Shown here: positions 1 to 6,797 of the stretch, piece after piece
Position numbering within the stretch: position 1 is the stretch's first letter
Layout of the letters: every line of letters begins with the position of its first letter
NCBI GenBank assembly: GCA_049522755.1
Contig: JBEKNN010000171.1
Coordinates: forward strand, 1 to 20,249
DNA: 20,249 nt
Direction: 5' to 3'
Source: PALSA-243 sp049522755
GTDB taxonomy: Bacteria > Acidobacteriota > Terriglobia > Bryobacterales > Bryobacteraceae
The notes under the pieces: model-generated
Databases searched by the model: none
Seen by the model: only the letters and a program-made list of their open reading frames with translations
Told to the model about the DNA's origin: nothing
Made by a program: the position numbers and the translations under genes

Positions 1-209
1 CAGGGAGCACATGGCGGTGGACTTTTTCGGAGTGTACGGCGCTGGAACTCTTTCGGTACGCCTCCAGCCTGTCGTCAAGGACTGTCCGGTTCCGAACGCG
101 GAATTGAAATTTCGGACATCAAGCTGACCTTTGCGGGCCGCAAATCGCTTGGTATCGGCGGCCGTTAGCCGCTCCGGCGGTGGCCCGTCATCTGCTCTCT
201 CTGGCGCCT
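1..209. other. Left-edge sequence, possible 3' remnant of an upstream gene
   Basis: No complete gene is visible. Two plus-strand frames are open from the window edge: frame 1 to a TAG at 166-168 and frame 2 to a TGA at 125-127. Frame 1 ends in a hydrophobic, beta-like stretch (EISDIKLTFAG) and frame 2 has MAVDFFGVYGAGTLSVRL. Either could be the tail of a gene that starts outside the window, and a switch from frame 2 to frame 1 would join the two better-looking parts. No family is recognised. No clear Shine-Dalgarno or promoter for the downstream permease was found. Confidence 0.2.
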
Positions 210-2705
210 ATGTGGACCACGCTGCGGCAGCTCCAGCTCGGGGTGCGGATGCTGCGCAAGAACCCCGGCTTTACTTTTGTGGCGGTGCTCTCGCTCGCCC
301 TGGGGATCGGCGCGAATACCGCGATCTTCCAGATTCTCGAAACCGTACGTCTGCGCAGCATTCCGGTGAAAGATCCGCAGCAGCTTGCCTTGGTGCAACT
401 CGCGGACAGAACCGGATGGAGGGGAAATCAGGCCAGCGCGTATCCCGCGCTGAGCAACCCCATCTGGGAGCGATTTCGCGATAGCCAGACCGCGTTTGCC
501 GGATTGCTGGCCTGGTGGAACAACGAGTTCAACCTGGCGCCGGGCGGCGAGGTGCGATTGGCCCGGGGTCTGTTCGTCAACGGCGATTTTTTCCGCGTGC
601 TGGGAGTGCAGCCGATGATGGGCCGCGTCTTCACCGCAGACGACGACCGGCGCGACTGCGGTCTGCCCGGCGCGGTAGTGAGCTACTCGTTCTGGCAGCG
701 CGAAATGGGCGGAGACGCTTCCGCGGTGGGGAGGAAACTGACGCTTAACTACCAGCCGGTGGAAGTCATCGGAGTTACCCCCGCAGGTTTTTTCGGAGTC
801 GAGATCGGACGCTCGTACGATGTCGCAGTGCCGATCTGCTCGCAGGCAGCGCTGTGGACCGAGGGAAGCTGGCTGGATGCGGGCACAGTCTGGTGGCTTA
901 CCGTAATAGGCCGGCTGAAGCCGGGCTGGACGCTGGAAAAAACCAACGCACAATTGCAGGTGAGTTCGCCGGGACTGTTTCAGGCGACGCTGCCGGCGAA
1001 TTATCCATCTATCAATGTGAAGGACTATCTCAGGTTCCGACTGTCGGCGGTTCCCGCTGGAAACGGAGTGTCGTGGCTACGGACCCAGTACGGAGATCCG
1101 CTTTTGCTGCTGCTGGCGACAGCGGCGCTGGTCCTGCTGATCGCGTGCGCCAACCTGGCGAACCTGATGCTGGCGCGCGCCACGGCCCGCGAACACGAGA
1201 TCGCCATCCGGGTGGCCATCGGGGCGTCGCGCGGCAGGCTGATCCGGGAATTAATGGCCGAGAGCGTGCTGCTGACGGCGGCCGGGGGAGCGGCCGGGTT
1301 GCTTCTTGCCGGCGTGTTGAGCCAAGTGCTGGTGGCGTTGCTGGGCCCTTCGGGCAGCGGGCTGTTTCTCGATCTGGAACCGAACCGGCGCGTGCTCGCC
1401 TTTGCGATGGGGCTGGCGGCGCTGACGTGCATCCTCTTCGGGCTGCTGCCGGCGTTTCGGGCGACGCGCATCGCTCCGGGCGGCGTCATGAAGGCGAGTG
1501 GCCGCAGCCTCACGGCCGGCCGCGAACGGTTTGGGCTGCGGCAGGCGCTGGTGGTATCGCAGGTGGCGCTCTCGCTGGTGCTGCTGGTGGGCGCGCTGCT
1601 GTTTTCCGGCAGCCTCCGCAATCTGCTGGCAGTGGACGCTGGATTCCAGCGCAGCGGACTGTTGATCGCGGATCTGGATTTCCGGCGATTGACGATTCCT
1701 TCGGCCCGCCGGGCGGCTTTCAAGCACGACCTGGTGGAGAGAGTCAGAGCGCTGCCCGGAGTGGATGCGGCGGCCGAAGTGGGGATACTGCCGTTGAGCG
1801 GAGGCGGCATCGGTAACAGCGTATGGATGGATGGTTCGGATGGGAGCCGGAAGCTGGAATCGAACTTCGATTGGATCGGCGGCGGCTACCTGAAAACGAT
1901 CGGCATGAACCTGCTGGCGGGCAGGGATTTTGACGATCACGACCTGCCTCAGTCTCCGAAGGTAGCGATTGTGAACCAGTCGTTCGCGCGCAGGCTCGGT
2001 CTGGGCGCGGACCCGGTGGGCAAGAGGTTTCGCAGAGAGGCGACGCCTTCAGAACCTGAAACCATCTTTGAGGTGATCGGGCTGGTCAAGGACACAAAGT
2101 ATTACAGCCTGCGCGAGGAATTCCTGCCGATCGCATTCCTTTCGATGGCGCAGGACCGGCAGCCCGACTCGGATGCGCAAGTCCTGATCCATTCCACTTC
2201 GCCATTGGCCGACCTGACGGCGCGGATGCGGAACCTCGCCACGGTGATCCATCCGGCGATGACCATCGATTTTCGAAGGTTCGACACGACAATTGAGGAA
2301 GGACTGCTGCGCGAGCGCCTGATGGCGACATTATCGGGCTTCTTCGGATTTCTGGCGGCGCTGATCGCTTCGGTGGGGCTCTACGGCGTAATGTCGTACC
2401 TGGTGGCGCGGCGGACGAACGAGATTGGAATCCGCATGGCGCTGGGCGCGAGCGGGCGCGACGTTCTGGCGCTGATCATGAGGCAAGCCGCAACCCTGCT
2501 GGGAATCGGGCTCGCGGCCGGCACGGTGATGGCATTGGCCGCAGCGCAGGCGGCGCGTTCCATGCTTTTCGGGCTGAAGCCATACGACGCCGCAACCCTT
2601 GGCGCGGCCGGCGCTGTGCTGGCGGCGGTAACAGTGGTGGCTAGTTATGTGCCCGCACGACGCGCAGCGCGGCTGGAACCGGTGACTGCGCTCCGGGAGG
2701 AGTGA
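210..2705 (+). CDS. ADOP-type ABC transporter permease (FtsX/MacB-like, duplicated)
   Basis: This is an inner-membrane permease of the MacB/FtsX superfamily in the orphan form common in Acidobacteria (ADOP). The substrate is unknown; MacB relatives act in mechanotransmission or efflux of peptides and lipids. The 831-residue product opens with the family hallmark RMLRKNPGFTFVAVLSLALG, followed by GIGANTAIF. A periplasmic MacB_PCD-like domain follows (about residues 50-290). Then come a membrane block (about 298-420) containing EIAIRVAIGAS, a linking helix near 445-465, a second periplasmic domain, and a second membrane block (about 705-815) repeating the motif as EIGIRMALGAS. That internal duplication is the family signature. 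The ATG at 210 is preferred because homologues start close to the RMLRKNPGFT motif; a GTG at 180 would add ten residues. Neither has a clear Shine-Dalgarno. No ABC ATPase gene is adjacent, as is usual for this group. It converges with the M16 gene across 36 bp. Confidence 0.93.
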   Translation: MWTTLRQLQLGVRMLRKNPGFTFVAVLSLALGIGANTAIFQILETVRLRSIPVKDPQQLALVQLADRTGWRGNQASAYPALSNPIWERFRDSQTAFAGLLAWWNNEFNLAPGGEVRLARGLFVNGDFFRVLGVQPMMGRVFTADDDRRDCGLPGAVVSYSFWQREMGGDASAVGRKLTLNYQPVEVIGVTPAGFFGVEIGRSYDVAVPICSQAALWTEGSWLDAGTVWWLTVIGRLKPGWTLEKTNAQLQVSSPGLFQATLPANYPSINVKDYLRFRLSAVPAGNGVSWLRTQYGDPLLLLLATAALVLLIACANLANLMLARATAREHEIAIRVAIGASRGRLIRELMAESVLLTAAGGAAGLLLAGVLSQVLVALLGPSGSGLFLDLEPNRRVLAFAMGLAALTCILFGLLPAFRATRIAPGGVMKASGRSLTAGRERFGLRQALVVSQVALSLVLLVGALLFSGSLRNLLAVDAGFQRSGLLIADLDFRRLTIPSARRAAFKHDLVERVRALPGVDAAAEVGILPLSGGGIGNSVWMDGSDGSRKLESNFDWIGGGYLKTIGMNLLAGRDFDDHDLPQSPKVAIVNQSFARRLGLGADPVGKRFRREATPSEPETIFEVIGLVKDTKYYSLREEFLPIAFLSMAQDRQPDSDAQVLIHSTSPLADLTARMRNLATVIHPAMTIDFRRFDTTIEEGLLRERLMATLSGFFGFLAALIASVGLYGVMSYLVARRTNEIGIRMALGASGRDVLALIMRQAATLLGIGLAAGTVMALAAAQAARSMLFGLKPYDAATLGAAGAVLAAVTVVASYVPARRAARLEPVTALREE

Positions 2706-2724
2706 GCGATCGCTGACGAGTAGA

Positions 2725-2756
2725 GTGGGACGGGCAGCGCCTTAAAGAAGTCCCAC
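2725..2756. terminator. Inverted repeat between convergent genes
   Basis: A perfect 7-bp inverted repeat, gtgggac (2725-2731) and gtcccac (2750-2756), encloses an 18-nt loop in the gap between the permease and the M16 gene, and overlaps the last codons of the latter. Its position suggests a bidirectional terminator. The loop is long and there is no T tract, so this is tentative. Confidence 0.25.
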
Positions 2757-4076
2757 GAACGGGCTTGTGTACACCAGGCATGCTCGTGGGACAGCCGCCT
2801 GCAACTCTGCCTGCAACTCTTCGCAGTCCCGAGGATCGAGAAGCTGCCATGTTTCCAGCATGTCGAGCAGCGACCACCCAAACAGATCGGCTGCAGTGAT
2901 GAGTTTGAGCATCCGATCCCATTCATCGCGAAGGTGCAGGAACGACAGTTCGCGCACACTTTCGAATCCAGGACTGGTTCCAACCCGATGAGGAGTGCCG
3001 GCGATCTTGGCGCACACGGCGGCGACGACCTCGCCGCGCTGCTGTGGATCGATGAAAAAGAGGGGCGGACAATCGCTCGCTCCGAAAAATGCTCGAGCGT
3101 GCGGCCAACTGATGCGACTGGGCGCGTAGCTTTCGCCTCCGGCGAGCTGCCCGAGGCAACAGAATTCTTCGGTTAGAAACCGGCGCATGCCGGTTCGGAA
3201 CTCGCGTCCATGGCGTAGTGGAGGCAGGGTCAACCCGACGAGGGCGCGTCCGCTTTCGCGACGTGACGGAAAGGCCGAACCGGGGCCCGTCAGTCCGCCG
3301 GAGCTCGATGGTTCGATGGGAATGACTTGCACATACGGGCGCTGCCGCCGCATGTGGACGATCTCTGCGACGCGCTGCATCAGGTCTGCCGGCAGGTGCG
3401 TGCCGATCAAATCGATAGAGACGACGCTTGCCCGAAGTACAGCCAGGGCCAATTGGACGTCTTCACTGGTAATCCTTTCGAGAGACTCTTCGGTGCCAAG
3501 CATGTCGTATTTCATTGGGCGATCCGGATACAAGCTTCCCAGTAACTGGATGGCTTCGAGACGCTCCAGATCGCCGCTGCGATCTGTGATTTCGGCGTGG
3601 ATGTCGGAACGGACACGCTTCAGGAATGCATCGTCAAGTTCGGCGGCGGGCGGTGAAGCCTGGACGACGTCCCACAGGCCTTTAACCAGGGCAACGGCGC
3701 TATCGAGCCGATCCGCGACGGGCAGTTCTACGCCTGTGACGTACCAGAGCGTCTGGTTGTGAGTGACTACCGCGTTGGGCGAAGAATAGAATCTCTGCTC
3801 GATCGGGATCAGGCGGGAATGAAGATTGCTCCAGAACACCAGGTGTTCCAGGAAATGAGCGGTTCCCACGGGGAATGTGCGCCGGGCGCACGCACCGTCC
3901 GTGGCCGAGAGATGCGCTCCGCCAAAACCGATCACAACAAAGACGGACAGCCAGCGGTGCTTCTGCCAGTCGAAATCCGTGGATGAGATTCGGATGGCCG
4001 GCAGCCCCGACTCGGGCGGAGGCTCCAGGCACTCGACTCGCAGGGCCCCAAAATTACGCGAGACAACCTGTGACAC
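2742..4076 (-). CDS. M16 (insulinase/pitrilysin) family zinc peptidase, YmfH/AlbF-like
   Basis: The 444-residue product has the inverted zinc motif HxxEH as GTAHFLEHLVF (His74, Glu77, His78). The distal zinc-ligand Glu is probably Glu162 in SDIHAEITDRSGD. After it comes the usual M16 segment LYPDRPMKYDMLGTEESLERIT, which matches the P-x(5)-G-x(3)-I-x-I pattern downstream of the active site. Length fits an M16B subunit with an active N-terminal half and an inactive C-terminal half. Spacing around the motif recalls the YmfH/AlbF subgroup, which in other bacteria is linked to peptide maturation; that assignment is inference. There is no signal peptide, so a cytoplasmic enzyme is expected. The start is a GTG 11 nt after the TAG of the upstream membrane-protein gene, with only a weak purine run before it, which suggests co-transcription and coupled translation. 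No second M16 subunit (YmfF-like) is adjacent. Confidence 0.8.
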   Translation of the reverse strand: MSQVVSRNFGALRVECLEPPPESGLPAIRISSTDFDWQKHRWLSVFVVIGFGGAHLSATDGACARRTFPVGTAHFLEHLVFWSNLHSRLIPIEQRFYSSPNAVVTHNQTLWYVTGVELPVADRLDSAVALVKGLWDVVQASPPAAELDDAFLKRVRSDIHAEITDRSGDLERLEAIQLLGSLYPDRPMKYDMLGTEESLERITSEDVQLALAVLRASVVSIDLIGTHLPADLMQRVAEIVHMRRQRPYVQVIPIEPSSSGGLTGPGSAFPSRRESGRALVGLTLPPLRHGREFRTGMRRFLTEEFCCLGQLAGGESYAPSRISWPHARAFFGASDCPPLFFIDPQQRGEVVAAVCAKIAGTPHRVGTSPGFESVRELSFLHLRDEWDRMLKLITAADLFGWSLLDMLETWQLLDPRDCEELQAELQAAVPRACLVYTSPFVGLL

Positions 4077-4087
4077 GCGATTAATCT

Positions 4088-4510
4088 CTAGACAAAGAAA
4101 GATTTATTTGTGCGGCCGTCTTCCTTGAAGAAGAGTCCCAGCGTGCCGGCCAAGGCGACCACCGCTGCGGCCACCTTGACCAGTGCAGCTATGGCGATGG
4201 GCCCTTTTACGTACGGGCTGTCCAGGACGTCTTTTACGGTCTGCACGGTCGTCGGTTTCTTGAGTTCCTCGGTGAGTGCAAAGGCTTCTGCGCGCATTGT
4301 ATGGTAGTGCAGCAGCAGGTTGATTTCCCGCTCTTTCGGCAGCATCAGATTCCACGAATCCTCGTCCACTAACGGCGGCTCGATTCGTCCTTCTGCAATG
4401 TCCTTCGCCAGCGCCAGATACTCGTCTTCGCGCTTTGCGTCCTGGATCTGCCGGCTGAGAACATCCAGCCGGGAGCCGAGGTACTTCAATCTTTCTCTCT
4501 TGGTGTTCAC
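4088..4510 (-). CDS. Small one-helix membrane protein of unknown function, partner of the M16 gene
   Basis: I do not recognise the family. The 140-residue product has a charged, helical N-terminal region (about 1-45, possible coiled coil), a soluble middle, and one strong hydrophobic helix at about residues 103-128. A short polar tail ending NKSFFV follows. With no signal peptide it looks like a C-terminally anchored membrane protein with the bulk in the cytoplasm. The start is a GTG with a strong Shine-Dalgarno on the minus strand (GGAGAGG, complement at 4516-4522, five bases from the start). It is the first gene of a probable two-gene operon with the M16 peptidase, separated by 11 nt. It could be a substrate, a membrane tether or an unrelated neighbour. 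Confidence 0.7.
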   Translation of the reverse strand: MNTKRERLKYLGSRLDVLSRQIQDAKREDEYLALAKDIAEGRIEPPLVDEDSWNLMLPKEREINLLLHYHTMRAEAFALTEELKKPTTVQTVKDVLDSPYVKGPIAIAALVKVAAAVVALAGTLGLFFKEDGRTNKSFFV

Positions 4511-4599
4511 GAATTCCTCTCCAGATTATTATGCTCGATTTGGGCTAACGATTCGCCCGGCCGCCGAACGCGACATCATGGCCCGGATGGAATCTTGGC

Positions 4600-4605
4600 T
4601 ACACT
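4600..4605 (+). promoter_or_regulatory. Possible -10 element of a leaderless promoter for the NIPSNAP gene
   Basis: TACACT at 4600-4605 fits the TAnnnT pattern of a -10 box and lies six bases before the ATG at 4612. No Shine-Dalgarno is present. This spacing is typical of leaderless transcripts, where transcription starts at or next to the start codon. No convincing -35 box was found. Confidence 0.3.
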
Positions 4606-4611
4606 ATCCTC

Positions 4612-5001
4612 ATGACCCGACACTTCTTTCTGCTTTTCGCGTTGCTGGCTGCCTGCGCCATGGGGCAGAACCGCGTCTACGAACTTCGCACGTACCACTG
4701 CTACCCCGGTAAGCTGGAAGCTCTCAAAGCCCGCTTCCGCGACCACACTATAGAAATCTTCAAGCGCCACGGCATCGAGAGCATCGGTTACTGGACGCCG
4801 CAAGACCCGGAGACTTCCAAGAACACGCTGACCTATCTCATCGTCCACCCCAGCCGCGCCGACGCGGACAAGAATTGGGCCGACTTCCGCAACGATCCGG
4901 AATGGAAGAAGGTTTCCGCCGACTCCGAGAAGGATGGCAAAATTGTAATCAAGGTGGATTCCGTGTTCCTCGATCCGACGGATTTTTCTCCCCTCAAATA
5001 A
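4612..5001 (+). CDS. Exported NIPSNAP-family protein
   Basis: The mature region begins with RVYELRTYHCYPGKLEAL, the classic start of a NIPSNAP domain (ferredoxin-like dimeric alpha/beta-barrel fold). It continues with FKRHGIESIGYWTP and the WADFRNDPEWKKV segment near the C-terminus. The function of NIPSNAP proteins in bacteria is not settled. The first 19 residues are hydrophobic (HFFLLFALLAACAMG). They could be a type I signal peptide or a lipoprotein signal with LAAC as lipobox and Cys15 as the lipidated residue. The product is 129 residues, a normal length for a single domain. The stop TAA is one base before the GTG of the carboxylase gene, so the two are almost certainly translated together. 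That is odd for an exported protein beside a cytoplasmic enzyme. Confidence 0.85.
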   Translation: MTRHFFLLFALLAACAMGQNRVYELRTYHCYPGKLEALKARFRDHTIEIFKRHGIESIGYWTPQDPETSKNTLTYLIVHPSRADADKNWADFRNDPEWKKVSADSEKDGKIVIKVDSVFLDPTDFSPLK

Positions 5002-5002
5002 C

Positions 5003-6583
5003 GTGGACGCCGCACGCACGGCGCACATGCGCCTGATGGTGGATCAACTTGCCGCGCTCGAGGAGCGCTTGCGCGAGGGCGGCGGAGCCATGCGCATCGA
5101 GAAGCAGCATCGCGCGGGAAAGATGACCGCGCGCGAGCGCATCGCGGCGCTGCTCGACCCCGGCGCCTTCTTCCTCGAAATCGGCCTGCTGATCGCCTAT
5201 GACCGGTACGAAGGTCAAGCCCCGGCCGCGGGCGTGGTCACCGGGCTCGGCCGGATTGAAGGACGCCCCGCGGTGGTGGTGGCCAACGACGCCACGGTCA
5301 AGGCCGGCGCGTGGTGGCCCGAGACCATCACCAAGATTCTGCGCGCGCAGGAAATCGCCATGCGCAACAAGCTGCCCATTGTTTACCTGGTGGATTCCGC
5401 GGGCGTGAACCTTCCCTATCAGGACGGCATTTTTCCGGGCCAGTACGGCGCGGGCAGAATCTTCTACTACAACTCGATCATGCGGCGCCGCCTGCGCATT
5501 CCGCAGATCGCGGCCGTGATGGGCCCGTGCATCGCGGGCGGCGCGTATCTGCCCGCGCTGAGCGACGTGATCATCATGGTGGAGGGCGTGAGCTTCATGG
5601 GGCTGGGCGGCCCCAACCTGGTGAAAGGCGCCACCGGGCAGGTGATCGAATCGGAGCCGCTGGGCGGGGCGCAGATGCACACGGCGGTCAGCGGCGTGGC
5701 GCACTACATGGCTAAAGACGATGCCGATTGCCTGGCGCGCATTCGCCAGCGCGTCCGCCAGTTGCCGGAACCCGCGCCGGCGCCGCCGGATGGCGATCAC
5801 CCTGCGCACAACCCTCTACGCAATCCAGCCGAGCTGCATAGCGTGCTGCCCTCGGACCATCGCTTGCCTTACGAGGTGGAGGACGTGATCCTTCGCATCT
5901 TCGATGCGCAGGATTACGTGGAGTTCCAGCCCGAATATGCGCCGGAATTTCTCTGCGCCGATGCGCGCCTGTGCGGGCGGCCGGTGGCCATCATCGCCAA
6001 CCGCCGCGGATTCCTGAAAGCCGAAGGGCGCCCGCGCATCGGCGGCATTGTCTACGCGGAAAGCGCGCGCAAGGTGGCGTACTTCGTCGAAACCGCCGAG
6101 CGCCTGCGCCACCCGCTGATGTATTTGCAGGACGTCTCCGGCTTCATGGTGGGCCCGGAAGCCGAGCGGGCGGGCATTATCCGCGCGGGGGCCGAGATGG
6201 TGGAGACGATGTCCTGCGCCACCGTGCCCAAGATTGTACTGACGCTCAACCACGCCAGCGGAGCCGGGTATTACGCCATGGCCGGGCAGGGCTTCGACCC
6301 CAACTTCATCTTCAGCTGGCCCACGGCGCGCATCGGCGTGATGGAAGGCGAATCGGCCGTGCAGGCGCTCTTCGCGGTGGAGATCGAAAAGCACAAAGGC
6401 GGTCCGATGCCGCAGGAGCTGCAGGATTCCATCGCCAAGACGCGCGCCGATTACGAGCGCTGGCTGGACGCCAAATACGCCGCCGCGCGCGGCCACTGCG
6501 ATGGCGTCATCGACCCGCTCACGTCCCGCCAGGTTCTCAGTTTCGCGCTGGAGTGCAGCGGTGGCGCCTCGGAGCGCTTGTGA
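5003..6583 (+). CDS. Acyl-CoA carboxylase carboxyltransferase (beta) subunit, methylcrotonyl-CoA carboxylase-like
   Basis: The product transfers CO2 from carboxybiotin to an acyl-CoA. The 526-residue protein has both crotonase-like halves. The N-terminal half contains KMTARERI, VDSAGVNLPYQDGIFPG (about 130-146) and the first oxyanion-hole region GPCIAGGAYLPALSD (about 174-188). The C-terminal half contains NHASGAGYYAMAGQGF (about 416-431) and WPTARIGVMEGE. The SGAGYYAM form resembles methylcrotonyl- or geranyl-CoA carboxylases more than propionyl-CoA carboxylase, so a branched or isoprenoid acyl-CoA substrate is likely but not proven. The GTG start lies one base after the NIPSNAP stop; an ATG at 5027 is an alternative close to where homologues begin. 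No biotin carboxylase/BCCP alpha subunit, enoyl-CoA hydratase or acyl-CoA dehydrogenase is in the window, so the partner must be encoded elsewhere. Confidence 0.93.
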   Translation: MDAARTAHMRLMVDQLAALEERLREGGGAMRIEKQHRAGKMTARERIAALLDPGAFFLEIGLLIAYDRYEGQAPAAGVVTGLGRIEGRPAVVVANDATVKAGAWWPETITKILRAQEIAMRNKLPIVYLVDSAGVNLPYQDGIFPGQYGAGRIFYYNSIMRRRLRIPQIAAVMGPCIAGGAYLPALSDVIIMVEGVSFMGLGGPNLVKGATGQVIESEPLGGAQMHTAVSGVAHYMAKDDADCLARIRQRVRQLPEPAPAPPDGDHPAHNPLRNPAELHSVLPSDHRLPYEVEDVILRIFDAQDYVEFQPEYAPEFLCADARLCGRPVAIIANRRGFLKAEGRPRIGGIVYAESARKVAYFVETAERLRHPLMYLQDVSGFMVGPEAERAGIIRAGAEMVETMSCATVPKIVLTLNHASGAGYYAMAGQGFDPNFIFSWPTARIGVMEGESAVQALFAVEIEKHKGGPMPQELQDSIAKTRADYERWLDAKYAAARGHCDGVIDPLTSRQVLSFALECSGGASERL

Positions 6584-6601
6584 TTAATCGATTGCGCCGT
6601 G

Positions 6602-6617
6602 GCGCGAGGACTCGCGC
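6602..6617. repeat. GA-loop hairpin after the carboxylase gene
   Basis: A perfect 7-bp stem, gcgcgag (6602-6608) with ctcgcgc (6611-6617), is closed by the two bases GA. A second short stem, cgggg and ccccg around ACG, follows at 6636-6648. The GA loop matches the two hairpins of the repeat at 6654-6694, so this may be a diverged member of the same hairpin series. It could also slow or end transcription after the carboxylase gene. Confidence 0.4.
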
Positions 6618-6652
6618 TGGCAGCGTTCCCACTCACGGGGACGCCCCGAGAA

Positions 6653-6699
6653 CGCGTTCACACGAGTGTGAACGCTGCAAGCACGAGTGCTTGCGCCAC
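6653..6699. repeat. Dispersed palindromic (REP-like) repeat, copy 1
   Basis: Two hairpins stand side by side. The first has arms gcgttcacac (6654-6663) and gtgtgaacgc (6666-6675). The second has arms gcaagcac (6677-6684) and gtgcttgc (6687-6694). Both are separated only by GA, and gcgccac follows. A second copy with the same layout lies at 8542-8589. No transposase or RAYT gene is nearby. It resembles a REP/BIME-type element, which would be consistent with a multi-copy genomic repeat; only two copies are visible here. Confidence 0.75.
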
Positions 6700-6722
6700 A
6701 CCTCCGGGCTGGAGTCTTACGA

Positions 6723-6797
6723 ATGATCCGCATCGCCAACAGCCAGCCCGGCAGCGCCGGCGGTCTTGCCGCCGGTGCCCTGGAGGTCCGTCAATGA
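6723..6797 (+). CDS. Putative 24-residue leader peptide (upstream ORF) sharing the AtuA N-terminus
   Basis: An ATG with Shine-Dalgarno GGAG eight bases upstream opens a 24-codon frame. It starts MIRIAN, the same six residues as the AtuA-family protein, and then runs through a Gly/Ala-rich stretch (GSAGGLAAGALEVRQ) to TGA. The TGA overlaps the downstream ATG as ATGA, the standard arrangement for coupled translation. It may be a real leader controlling AtuA translation, or only a remnant of a duplication. No family match is expected for such a short peptide. Confidence 0.4.
   Translation: MIRIANSQPGSAGGLAAGALEVRQ
6754..6778 (+). promoter_or_regulatory. Strong hairpin abutting the AtuA ribosome binding site
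   Basis: A ten-pair stem with one G-T wobble is formed by 6754-6763 (gcgccggcgg) and 6769-6778 (ccgccggtgc), with loop tcttg. It lies wholly inside the 24-codon upstream ORF and ends one base before the CTGGAGG of the AtuA gene at 6780-6786. A ribosome translating the upstream ORF would melt it, so it could tune AtuA initiation. There is no T tract, so it is not a standard terminator. Confidence 0.5.

Noticed and set aside
2706..2713. Eight-base palindrome gcgatcgc after the permease stop
   Set aside because: Short palindromes of this kind are expected by chance in GC-rich DNA; a single copy says nothing.
6599..6793. Extended N-terminus of the AtuA protein (65 extra residues)
   Set aside because: It translates the palindromic repeat, lacks a Shine-Dalgarno and precedes the family start, which has GGAGG at the right distance.
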